Shown here in pieces: positions 46,610 through 56,388 of a stretch of 64,000 bases of DNA; position 1 is the stretch's first letter, and the number at the start of each line of letters is the position of its first letter. The notes beneath the pieces are model-generated. The model was not told the origin of the DNA, searched no databases, and saw only the letters and a program-made list of their open reading frames with translations. Origin of the DNA: Botryosphaeria dothidea (lineage: Eukaryota; Ascomycota; Dothideomycetes; Botryosphaeriales; Botryosphaeriaceae). The stretch lies in NCBI GenBank assembly GCA_011503125.2, contig WWBZ02000007.1, positions 1,426,001-1,490,000 on the forward strand, written 5' to 3'. Position numbers and translations under genes: made by a program.

Positions 46610-48101
46610 TGGCTTTCCTTATATGGTCTTCGTATTCGGTGCTGGCCATCGGCTGCAACACCCCCTTGTACGTCTTTCTCCGGCCCACGAATGGAATGCG
46701 ACCCTGGCGAAATTTGAGGATTTTCCAATGACAACCGCACCCATAGTGCTCTGCAGGCAGTCCAGACAATTCAGAAATGTTTTGAGTGGGAAATGTTCAT
46801 TAAGCTATGAAGTTCTCCCATCATGTCCTGTTTGAAAAGTGGCCTTGTTTTTCCTTGTTCGCAAAGAAAAGAGAAAGACCCGCAAAGGAGGTTGCAATGT
46901 CCCACCATCGGATATTGATTAAGGTTGCGAACCACCAAATGCATTGTCCTCCCACATCCAATCCGATATTATGTCTCGCGACCCTGGAGTTGACCAACAC
47001 AATACCGGAAGAACCTTTCTGCAATGATGTTTCGTAATCCTCTGCCGTGGCGGACGCTGTAGGTTGTTGTGATGAAAAATGCTTTTATATGCAGAGCGTT
47101 CTACTGCAGGACGGTGGTTGGAAGATCGGATTCGGGATGTGCCAAGAGGGGGAAGGGAAGTGAAGTTAGTGCTTTTGATTTTTGCCTTTGATGCAGGCGC
47201 AGAGCATTCAACTGCCAAGTTCTAAAGGGCTGCTGCCTAAAGGCGGACAGCGGACAATACCGAAGTACCGTCTTAGCGAATCTCACCTAAAGTGACAGTC
47301 ATGTTGACATCTTTGCTTTCAGGCGCGGAGGGGAAAACTACCTACAGTTAAGTGGTCTTCACTAATAGTGAGAGCAGACGTGGGTCTGCCTCGAGAGAAG
47401 CTGCTTAGGGCGCAGGTGAGCCACTGGAGAGGAGGAGGGTGTGTGCAGCAGAGGCTGTGAGGGCGAGGGTGCGCTGAGGGCGCAAAAGTGGGGAGGTCGC
47501 CCGGAGGCGACCAGAACGAGAGCGCGAAAAGAACCACCAGTCGCGGAGGGTTTGGAAATTGTTGATGGTGGTAGGTGGAGGGAAAGAGAGGAAGAAGAGC
47601 GAAGAGAGGCCTTTTATGTTTGTGGGCGGTGCAGCTGCGGCGCTAGCTCGAAGAGGAAAATCATTCACACTGGGAAGGCACAGCAGGTGCAACTGATCGG
47701 CGCAACCCCGGACCCCGCATCACGTGGACCCTTGGACCCTTGGACCCTGCCGCGATGCATGGAACCAACGACCATCATCCATAATTGTCTTCAGTAGATG
47801 TTCTTTTACAGCGAGCCTTTATCTGGTTTGTTGTAGTGCTTCGCGCAAAGACGTACGCGATTTTCTCGCACCGGATGGGTGGCGCGAAACTGCTTTATTG
47901 CCAGTCGACTGCCAAAGACAACAATGCCCAAAGCATCTAATAATCGAACTGGATAAACAGACACAGTATTTCATTATCCGGGGCACTGGTTCTGTTCGTG
48001 CTGAACGTCGGCTGCGAGAGGACGTGTGCTGGGGCGTGGGTTAGACCTGGTGTTGGCGTGGCGTGGCCAGACCCCTCCACCACCTCCTTCATAATTTCGA
48101 G
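46610..48101. other. Intergenic upstream of U6
   Basis: No gene supported. A small tandem run of CCCTTGGA (three units) lies near 47728-47750. Confidence 0.4.
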
Positions 48102-48109
48102 TATATATT
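48102..48109 (+). promoter_or_regulatory. TATA box of the U6 gene
   Basis: TATATATT about 30 bp before the inferred U6 5' end, the spacing expected for a pol III TATA-containing snRNA promoter. Confidence 0.65.
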
Positions 48110-48132
48110 CTATTGCAGCGACGACTTCTCTC

Positions 48133-48233
48133 GCCGCTTTGCGGCATTTGGTCAACATTGAAACGATACAGAGAAGATTAGCATGGCCCCTGCACTAAGG
48201 ATGACACGCTATACAAAGAGAAGCTACCAGTTT
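48133..48233 (+). ncRNA. U6 spliceosomal snRNA
   Basis: The transcript starts with a short 5' hairpin (GCCGC-TTT-GCGGC). It continues with GGTCAACATTGAAACGATACAGAGAAG, which holds the invariant ACAGAGA box at 48168-48174, then GATTAGCATGGCCCCTGCAC for the U4-pairing/AGC region and AAGGATGACACGC for the internal stem-loop, and ends in eight T (48231-48238), the pol III terminator. These are the universally conserved U6 elements, which pair with the 5' splice site, U4 and U2. No intron interrupts it. The exact 5' end is inferred from the hairpin and TATA spacing. Confidence 0.93.
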
Positions 48234-48248
48234 TTTTTGCAGGTTGAG

Positions 48249-48259
48249 AGTTCGACCCC
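48249..48259 (+). promoter_or_regulatory. B-box-like element just after the U6 terminator
   Basis: AGTTCGACCCC agrees with the pol III B-box GGTTCGANNCC except at the first base. It begins 11 bp after the T-run. There is no tRNA fold around it. Yeast SNR6 uses a downstream B block for TFIIIC, so a similar role is inferred. Confidence 0.5.
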
Positions 48260-48791
48260 CGTTGCGACCACGCACGCGTAACGCCCGCGCTTATTTCGCT
48301 TTGCCACCTTAACACTGGCCGCTACACTCCTCCGGAGTAGTTTTCTCAAGTGCGGGTTCTATTAGCGCAAAACGGGGAACTGATTGATTTGCTTGATCCT
48401 CTTTACTCGATTTTTTCCCTTACGCCTAGAATCTTTGTTGGCCTTCGCTTGATGTAAGTTAATTTCAGTGCGAGAGAATCGCTGGTTGTAAGAACGATAC
48501 CCTCGAAATGTGCTGTTGGGTAATAAATCCCACTGCAGCCCTCAAGGGTGGCACCCAATACATGGAGAAGTTGCCAATTTAATCTCTCCGCCGACACGCG
48601 CACACAAAATACTGCAAGGCTTCTATTTGCGATTTTATTCCACTTGTTTTCCTTGCCAACGTACGCGGTTTTCGATTTCATTCTTGCCCAGCTCAGAAAT
48701 GACTCGGCTTGCCACTTTGCTTTGTCAGCATTTACGCCGCGCCCACAAGTGCGCCGGAATCGCGGATCCTTAATCTTCAACTTCACACAAC
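48260..48791. other. Intergenic between U6 and the C2H2 regulator
   Basis: No gene supported; short frames on both strands only. Contains the promoter of the C2H2 gene. Confidence 0.4.
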
Positions 48792-51293
48792 ATGCCGAGT
48801 GAACCGCGCGTATCGGGGAGAGGTAGTCGCCGAGTGCCAACCTGCACTGTGTGCGACCGTGTGTTTGCGCGCAGTGAGCACCTGCAGCGTCACCTCAGAA
48901 CCCGTGCGTTTCCCCCGCGTCCCTTTGCCGCGCGAGCGCTGTAGCCGACTAAACCGAGGCCGCGTGTAGATACCAAAGAGAAACCATACTCGTGCCATTG
49001 CGGGCGCTCCTTCACCCGCCGTGACTTGCTCACCCGGCATGAGCGCTTTACCACGATACGTCACCCCCGGATGATGGCGCTCAAGTCAGACGCGACTCAG
49101 AAACCAGACCGGGCCATGTGTCTGAACCCAGTTCCTTGTTGACTACACCAGACGCCCACAGTTCTCTGGCTTTACCAGCACCAGGCTTGTCAAGTGGTAA
49201 TCATCAAGACGCGACCCCACACACCACCCTTGAGCCATGGAACTCAACATCTCAGCCGGACATAAATCCTTCGCAACCATCCGATCCCGCCTCTGAGGTT
49301 CATGGATTCGATGGCATGATGCTTGACTTCTCAGCTTTCATGAATACCGTAGGACTCGACTTCGATCTTGGCATTATTTCCCAGCCTCTTTGGAGCAACC
49401 AGCTGGGACATGATTCGACCGCAGGTGCGACTGTACCTGGCTTTGGATCTCCTTTAGTATTAGAGAATCAGGATGCCAAGCAGCGTCGGATACCTGATTC
49501 CTCCATCGGAGATGGTGAAGTGCCCGACGCCGAATCCGTCTCCATTCATACTGACGTATGTATTGCCAGATGATTTCCATGAACTCAAGCCGCTGTCCAA
49601 TCCATGGCAGATTACCGAGCAACAAAGAAGCCAGTTCCAGCGCACGTTGAACACATTCAAGGATGTGCTTGGGAGCTTCTCACTACCGTCCAGACTTTCC
49701 TTGGCACGTTATATCGCTGGTTACGTGGACGGCTTCAGCAACCATCACTCTTTCATCCACATACCAACGTTCAGTATTACAGCACATTCGAGAGCCCCAG
49801 AACTTTCTCTTGCATTTCTCGCTATCGGCGCACAGTATCGGTACGAAAAACGGAATTCACTCATGCTCTACAACGCATCGAGGTCGATCCTCCTTGAGCG
49901 TATTCGAAGACGAGATCCACCACCGGAAACATCAAATGAAGGAGGCGAAAACAGCCACAGGAACCCTTTTAACCGTATGCAGCCTACACGTATGGAGATT
50001 GTGCGGACACTGCTTCTACTCATAACGTTCTCGGCTTGGCGAAAAGATCAATCTCTCGTCCGTGAATCTTTCGAATACCAAGGACTGGTTACTAGATACA
50101 TCAGAGAAGAGGGCCTTTCCGAAAGCAATCGGGATGCGGGAGATGACTGGATAGAATGGTCTGTGTCTGAGGCTGACCGGCGCACGAAATTATCTGTTTT
50201 CTGCCTCCTTAACCTGCAGACACTGGCGTACAACCTTCCTCCGGCAATCCTGAGCAACGAAATCGACTTGAAATTACCATGCTCATGTGAAGAGTGGTTT
50301 GCCCGCGGACCTTTGGAGTGGCAAGAGGCAAGAAAGCAAGCACCCAAGACTTTTCCCTTCAAGGAAGCTTTGAACATTCTGCTCCGAAGCTCGAAACAGC
50401 CCGCAGCACAACCGCTTCCTGTTACTTCTCCCATGGGAAATTTCATCTTGATCCAAGCAATCATTCAGCGAATATACATCACCTACCAGCTTTCTATGGA
50501 GCCAGAAGAGAAACCGTTCCAAGACAAAGATTTAAGCGACTTCGAGGAAGCGCTTGACCGCTGGAGAGCAGGATGGCAGAAGGCACCAGAATCAATACTG
50601 GATCTGAAGAACGCCAAAGGATCACTGTCGTTCGCCTCGACCTCTCTCTTGGGCCTCGCTCATGTCCGGCTGCACTACGAGCTTGGCCGAGGACGACAGC
50701 TGCAGAGTGGAGATCCGGACGTAGTTGCGACGGCGGCGTTCGAAGCTCCCTTGCCACAGCGGTCCCCACGGTTACTGCAGGCGCTGCTGCACTCTGCTCA
50801 CTCGCTGAATATCCCGGTCCAGCTTGGCGTGGATTATTTGACGAAGTGTCAAGCGTTCTTCTGGGGCGTTCAACATTCGCTCTGTAGCTTTGAATGCGGC
50901 ATATTTCTGAGCAAGTGGTTGTATAGACTTGCGAGCAGCTGTTCCTCACAGCCATTGACAGGTCGGTGTGCATGACTTTGCGCATGACTATAATCCTACT
51001 GACATCTTCTGATTCAAGAACTCGAACAGCAAATTGTCCGGTGGATCGACAGCATCCTACAAGAAGCCAAGACATCCTTGGACCAGGCGGACGAGATCAT
51101 GTACACTGGAGATGAGACGCCGAGCGGCCGATCGCAAATAAGCATGGATCTTTACCATCTAAGCATAGCGGTCGTCAGGGTCTTTGCTCACATGTTCAAG
51201 CGAAGTAACACTACCTGGCCTGTTGTGGAAGTAATCGGGCAAAGCCTTGAACAGTACGCAGACCTGCTGCAGGATAGCGGCGGACCGCGGTAG
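48792..51293 (+). CDS. C2H2 zinc-finger transcription factor with fungal_trans domain
   Basis: Five exons (48792-48903, 48970-49059, 49101-49514, 49570-50961, 51019-51293) give 760 residues. Finger 1 uses C18, C21, H34 and H38; the linker HTKEKPYSC is canonical. Finger 2 begins C46-x-C48 and has H61 in RRDLLTRHER, but its last ligand is unclear. A Ser/Pro-rich region and an acidic stretch follow, then the fungal_trans region (RTLNTFKDVLGSF.., HIPTF, FLAIGAQYRYEK, FCLLNLQTLAYNLPPAI). Intron 3 (49515-49569) has a CTGAC branch and removes an apparent GTATGTAT frameshift. Intron 2 (49060-49100, donor GTCACC) is the weakest join, so the second-finger border may differ. It is a nuclear regulator of unknown targets; C2H2 plus fungal_trans is a known Pezizomycotina combination. 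Confidence 0.83.
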
Positions 51294-52195
51294 TTTAGGT
51301 GGAAATGATGAAGCTACTGAACGGGATATTACAGAGGGGTAGACCTAGCAGGATCCTGTCGCGGACAACACCTGGTCCGGCCGAAAGCTCCAGATTTGAA
51401 CTTCACGTGTTGATTTCTTCCAAACCACTGCTACCATTCGGCTCGTTATTCCAGTTCCATCCAATCGACTGAGGTAATTGCCCCTGCCTGAGTCGTGGAG
51501 AGCATGCTGCAGACCGAGGCGACAGCACTTAACTTCATTCGGGCCGACGAGCAACTCTGCGAGCATTCTGACCGGTGAAGACGTTCGGTTGCCTTCGTGC
51601 TAGTTTACTCATCTCACTTGTGTCATTGTTGCTGGCGCTTCAGCACTGGAGGTATGGTTGGTTTGAAGCTCCATGCAAAAGCTGAAGATTGCCTACATGT
51701 CGAAGCCAGACTTTGAGGGTATTCTGAGATCCCGAATCTTAGTCACCTATTGCATAGCGAATCAATGTTCCTTTTTGATCATGAAAGATATCATTTCAAA
51801 GCTTCCCCCAAAGATCCGCAAACGGACCCAGACAACACAGTGCACACCGTTTCCTACGACATGAGCTTCTTTGCATCCATTACCAGAACGGCGGCCGGAA
51901 CCTCTTCGGTTGATGCTCTCCATTAATGCAGATCAGTGTCGGCTTTGCTACCGATGTCTGTGGGAGAAGTCCGTAGATCTTGGCTTGCCTGGTTGCAGCC
52001 TTTTGATCCTCGCTCCCTTGTCACCATTCCATTGGCCACACGCGGTACTCAGCATGCAGGCGCTCTTTTAGGCGCCCGGAAAGCATAGGTGCAAGTATTA
52101 TTTCCCACACAACCCTCTCGCACAAATCTTGTAGCGTCTATTATCTCGATCTCTCACTTTCTCAAATCGCTTTGTGTGTGTTCTTCCATAGCATT
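51294..52195. other. Intergenic
   Basis: 902 bp between two same-strand genes. No gene, RNA or repeat recognised. It includes the promoter of the 7-TM gene. Confidence 0.4.
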
Positions 52196-53275
52196 ATGTC
52201 CACCAGTTCAACGCTCGAAAATGAGATAGACTCGAAAAACGATGCGGCCAATACGCCATCCGCCATGTCTCTGGCCATGATGGCCTTCCTGGGGATCGCC
52301 ACCTTCAACGCCGGGCAGCTACTTCTGCTTGTCTTGATCACTTTCAAACGATACAGCGGACTTTACTTCTGGAGTGTCCTTACAGCAGCTGGTGGGATTC
52401 CCATGTACTGCGTTGGCTTCGTCCTCAAGTTCTTCGTTGGGAAAAATGTCACCAACATGAATTACATCGGAACGGCTGTCGTGACCCTGGGCTGGGTTCC
52501 CATGGTTACCGGGCAGTCACTGGCGCTGTATTCTCGTCTCAACCTCGTAGTACACGACCACCGCAAGCTTCGCTGGATCCTATACATGATTTTGGTCGAT
52601 GCGTTTGTATTCCACGGCACGACAAGCGCCTTTGGACTCGTCGGGGAAGCCTCGATGAAAATGGCGAAGGTCTACTTCATCTTCGAGAAGATGGAGCTGG
52701 TAGCATTTTCAATCCAGGAGATCATCATCTCCAGTCTCTACATCTACGAGACTTACAGATTTCTGCGTCCCACGAATGCTGCGCAGGAGAAGGGAATCAT
52801 CGCTGTCAAAAAGAATCTCATCTACGTCAACCTCGTGGCCATTTGTTTGGATGTTTCCCTCATCAGCATAGAGATGGCCGGCCAATACAAGATCCAGACG
52901 ACCTTCAAAGCGTTGGTCTACAGCGTCAAGCTCGGCCTCGAGTTCAGCGTCCTCAATACCCTGCGCCGCGCCACGAAAGGTCCGAGGGGCCGCATCTCCA
53001 ACGATTCACGATGTGCATGTTCCTACCGCTCCGGTCACACGATGGAATCGTTCCGCGGGACGCAAAAGACCAGCACTGGCAACACGGAACATCCGAGCAG
53101 CTTCTCAAGCGTCAGCAAAGGCGACAGTACCGGCATGTGGGAAATGACCGACGCTAACATCATGAAGACTACAGAGGTTTGCGTCAGGCTGAGCGCCGTC
53201 GAGGAAATCGGCACGGGATCGGGAAAGCAGGAGGAACACGGAGCTGCGTCGAATTCGACCTCCAATGTGCCATAG
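52196..53275 (+). CDS. Seven-transmembrane protein of unknown function
   Basis: A single exon of 359 residues from the ATG at 52196; the frame upstream lacks an ATG. Seven hydrophobic segments occupy about residues 20-265 (starting MSLAMMAFLGIATFNAGQLL, ending near VKLGLEFSVLNTL). Short charged loops such as YSRLNLVVHDHRKLRW and the helix ETYRFLRPT follow segments as in fungal receptor-like DUF7703 proteins. The tail (about 90 residues) is Ser/Thr-rich and hydrophilic. No CFEM, kinase or enzymatic motif. Plasma membrane localisation and sensing are guesses from topology only. Not closely related to the two PTH11/rhodopsin-like proteins in this window. Confidence 0.8.
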   Translation: MSTSSTLENEIDSKNDAANTPSAMSLAMMAFLGIATFNAGQLLLLVLITFKRYSGLYFWSVLTAAGGIPMYCVGFVLKFFVGKNVTNMNYIGTAVVTLGWVPMVTGQSLALYSRLNLVVHDHRKLRWILYMILVDAFVFHGTTSAFGLVGEASMKMAKVYFIFEKMELVAFSIQEIIISSLYIYETYRFLRPTNAAQEKGIIAVKKNLIYVNLVAICLDVSLISIEMAGQYKIQTTFKALVYSVKLGLEFSVLNTLRRATKGPRGRISNDSRCACSYRSGHTMESFRGTQKTSTGNTEHPSSFSSVSKGDSTGMWEMTDANIMKTTEVCVRLSAVEEIGTGSGKQEEHGAASNSTSNVP

Positions 53276-54677
53276 GATCTCGCTGCTACACCATCGCAAG
53301 ACTCCGGCAGGCAGTGCGATCCTCTGTGCTGTCAGAACTCGTGTGGTTCAGCACCCATGCTCGGCAGTGTCCAAATCTTCTCAACGACGGTACGGCCCGA
53401 TTTTGCACCTGATGTCAACACGGGTGACATGGGGTTTCCTAGTGCAGGCCCTGATTAAGCTTCATGGCACAGTTTTGGACCTCCAGAAAAGTGCCGAATG
53501 CCGAAACTTTCGGTTCCCGAAGGGGGTTCGACTTACCTGGCCAATCGGAACGTCGCCTTCGTGTTCATGATCTCGGAAAGAGAAGCTTGAGAGCGGAGCA
53601 AGTACCCGTAATACGCTTTACGACCGGAAATTCCGGTGAAAAGAGAACCATGACCTAATACACTGTCCAGTCTAATCGCGAGGGAGGTGAAGGATCCGAC
53701 ACCATCTTCTCTGCCTGTCTCGCAGGTCGTCGATGAATTTGCCGGCAAGGGCTATGCACCCATTGAGTTAGTACATCTCTTAGAAGACATGTGTTGCATC
53801 TCAATGGAGGAAGAAGAAGAAACATAAACCTACATTGAAAGTGAAGTCTCGCTAGAATGCTTGCTCATGTAAGCGTAACTTGCGGCAGGCCCCACTAGCT
53901 GATCCCAATAGCAAGGGGTATATCCCCAAACACTTCAGCCCCAAACGGGATCTTCGAATAATATTGTAGATCTTATGTAGTAAATATTCAGCATGGAGGG
54001 TGCCTTGTAACAAGTGCACATGTTGATTATCACAAAAGACCTCATCAATGGTTTCCTCCAAGGCTGCTCATGTCAGTTGTCCTGCGAAGCTTCCTGATCA
54101 TGTCATTTTTTGAAGTTACAATCAGACCATTCATCGGGACCGAGCCAAGGTCAATGCGGAAGAGCCGGGGAAGAGGAAGATATCATCCGCTGCGTCATGA
54201 TGGTTTCGAAGCCAGACGGCGACCCCCACGCCACCCCGGGATTCGAGGCAGGGACGTGCGCTTCCGCGCGAAAGTGGTTCATGCAAATGGTGTTTTGAAA
54301 CCCGGTTCGAGCCAATTGGGTAAATGTTTAACGCTTCGGCATAGTACGTGCACTCTGAATCTGTCAGCTTCCGTTTCCAGCAGGGGACTCAACCGCGACC
54401 GTAGCGAAACGCTGACGCGGAGACGGAAACAAATGTTTAAAAACGAAATCTGCCGGTCCACTTCGGGGCCGGCGTCGTCAACGTGCGTTACGCCTGAGAC
54501 GCACCAGCTAAGCAACATCATGCACTGACTGCGCCGCCACTTCTCCGGACCAGAACCCGCTCGTCGTTGAAATTCGGACAATTTCTCTAAAAGATTGGGA
54601 TGAGCGGAAACCTCACTTACCGTCTCGATATCCATTCACCTCGACTCCATATTCTTTTTCTCCCCACAACCAGCAAC
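53276..54677. other. Intergenic, 1.4 kb
   Basis: No convincing coding sequence. A frame at 54070-54528 has no domain. It includes the upstream region of 54678. Confidence 0.4.
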
Positions 54678-55667
54678 ATGCCGTTCGCTTCCTTCCCAAA
54701 ACGGCGAGGCGAGATGTTCGTCGCCGTCTGCACCACACCAAAGGCCTCACCCTCGCCGACTCGACCTCATAAAACGTGGTCATTCCTAGGTTCCCCAGAC
54801 TGTACCACTCCGCCTCCGGAAGAACTGCTGGAGAAATATTACAACGAAACTCCTCCTACCTGCGATCCTTTCTCGGACCACCACCTCTCAGACGAGCCGC
54901 TATACGAAGAGCCATACCCGGAATACCCCTCCGCAGAAGAGCCATACCTCTCAAGATCCCACCTCCAGGGCCCTCCATCAACAACCACCTGCCCCTACCC
55001 CGAAGACCCCTTCGCACTCCTCAACAACCGCCCACCAGTCTCCTCCGCCTTCAGCCCCCTCAGCACCCCCAGCCCACCACCCTCGGTGGAAGCCCCCTTC
55101 CCCGACCGCATCGCCATCATCAACCTCAACAACAACAACAACGACCAAAGCCTCCACCTCGCCAACCACCTCTCCGCGCACTTCCCCACCCTCCTCTACA
55201 CCCCTTCCCCGTCCTCCCACCACCACCACCATGCCGCGGGCCATCCCCTCCTCACCACCACCTCCAACCCCGCCCTCCTCTCCCGCGCCGACTACCTCAT
55301 CCTCCCCGCCTCCGCCTACACCACGGCTCCGCTCCGCCGCGCCGTCGCTGTCATCGCGGCCCACGTGCGGCCCGGCGCGACCGTCATCGTCGAGTCGAGC
55401 GGCTCCGCCCTGCCCGTGGGGACGACGCGCGCGCTGCTGGGCGGCTTGCACGCGCGGCGGGGGATGCTGGGCGGGGTGGTGGTGAGGGGGGCGAAGGCGG
55501 GGGCGGAGGCGGCGGTGGCGGCGGGGCTGTGCCACGCGTCGCTGGCGGCGGTGGTGGGGCTGTATGGGCGGGTGTGTCCGGCGGTGCTGGCGGTGGCGGG
55601 TGTGGAGGTGGCGGAGAGGGTTGGCGGGGCGAGGGGAGGAGGGGGAAGGGGGTTTCACGGGTGGTAG
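54678..55667 (+). CDS. Hypothetical protein with UDP-sugar dehydrogenase-like segment
   Basis: A single exon of 329 residues from ATG 54678; the frame is open further upstream, but this ATG has the better context. The N-terminal half is Pro/Ser/Tyr/Glu-rich and disordered. From about residue 145 a Rossmann-like pattern appears: FPDRIAIINLN, ADYLILPASAYTTAPLRRAV, HVRPGATVIVESSG then PVGTTRALLGGL. The last resembles the VIVxSTVPPGTT strand of UDP-glucose/GDP-mannose dehydrogenases. The catalytic cysteine domain is absent, and glycine-rich cofactor residues are not evident. It is therefore not expected to be an active dehydrogenase. The end is a Gly/Val/Ala-rich, very GC-rich stretch. Possibly a degenerate or neofunctionalised paralogue; moderately sure it is a gene. 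Confidence 0.55.
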   Translation: MPFASFPKRRGEMFVAVCTTPKASPSPTRPHKTWSFLGSPDCTTPPPEELLEKYYNETPPTCDPFSDHHLSDEPLYEEPYPEYPSAEEPYLSRSHLQGPPSTTTCPYPEDPFALLNNRPPVSSAFSPLSTPSPPPSVEAPFPDRIAIINLNNNNNDQSLHLANHLSAHFPTLLYTPSPSSHHHHHAAGHPLLTTTSNPALLSRADYLILPASAYTTAPLRRAVAVIAAHVRPGATVIVESSGSALPVGTTRALLGGLHARRGMLGGVVVRGAKAGAEAAVAAGLCHASLAAVVGLYGRVCPAVLAVAGVEVAERVGGARGGGGRGFHGW

Positions 55668-56388
55668 AGAAAGAGGGGAGGGAAAGAAGAAGGAGGGGAG
55701 ATGAGGGACGGGGGAGAGATTGTTCTTGTGTAAATCATTTACCGCTCCGCAGGACTTCGGAGCTTGTATATATCGTCAATCTTGGCGTTTTGAGGGGGTT
55801 TGCATGGGAGGGGAACTCTGGTGTGATACCGATATACCATTTATGACCTTTGAAGTCCAGGAAAAGGAAACCTTGGCGAGGACAAGTTTAGCCGTGAAAA
55901 ATGAGGCCGTTGGGGTTTGATTAAATTTCGTATATTGTGGTATTTTTTTTCGTCCTTTCAGTATGAGTGCTACGTGCCAGTACGTCTCCTGTTCACCGAT
56001 TATTACAATACAAATAGTACATCGAATTCGCCGTCGAACGCTGGCAACATAACGAAAATCCATGCAAAGCAGTAAACACCCTATTATGTCAGTCAGCGCC
56101 TCCAATTCACCAAAGAACCCAGAAAGGACCAGTCGAAGCACACATTGTGAATTTCGGTAATTCGTCCATACGGTTACAGTATTCGTACAGATAACGTGTA
56201 TTACATGGTGGACATATGCGTCCTGGTGAAAAAAATTCCAAATATTTCAGTGGAGTTCGCCAAAACATCTCATCCCAAGTGAGCTGATTGAAGTAGCCTC
56301 CCCGGACAAAGATATCCAGCGGTAGATGAGCCAGAGGGGAAATTCAACCATGGCTGTCATCGAGAGCGGGAGGTAATGAGACTCTTGC
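55668..56388. other. Intergenic between convergent genes
   Basis: 721 bp; nothing supportable on either strand. Confidence 0.4.

Noticed and set aside
48241..48290. tRNA gene right after U6
   Set aside because: B-box-like sequence is present but no T-stem, acceptor stem or A-box.
49550..49575. Apparent 4-bp duplication frameshift (GTATGTAT) in the C2H2 regulator
   Set aside because: A normal 55-nt intron (49515-49569, GTGAAG..CTGAC..CCAG) removes it and keeps frame.
54776..55846. 356-codon Arg/Gly/Pro-rich frame
   Set aside because: Shifted shadow of 54678-55667 caused by extreme GC content at third positions.
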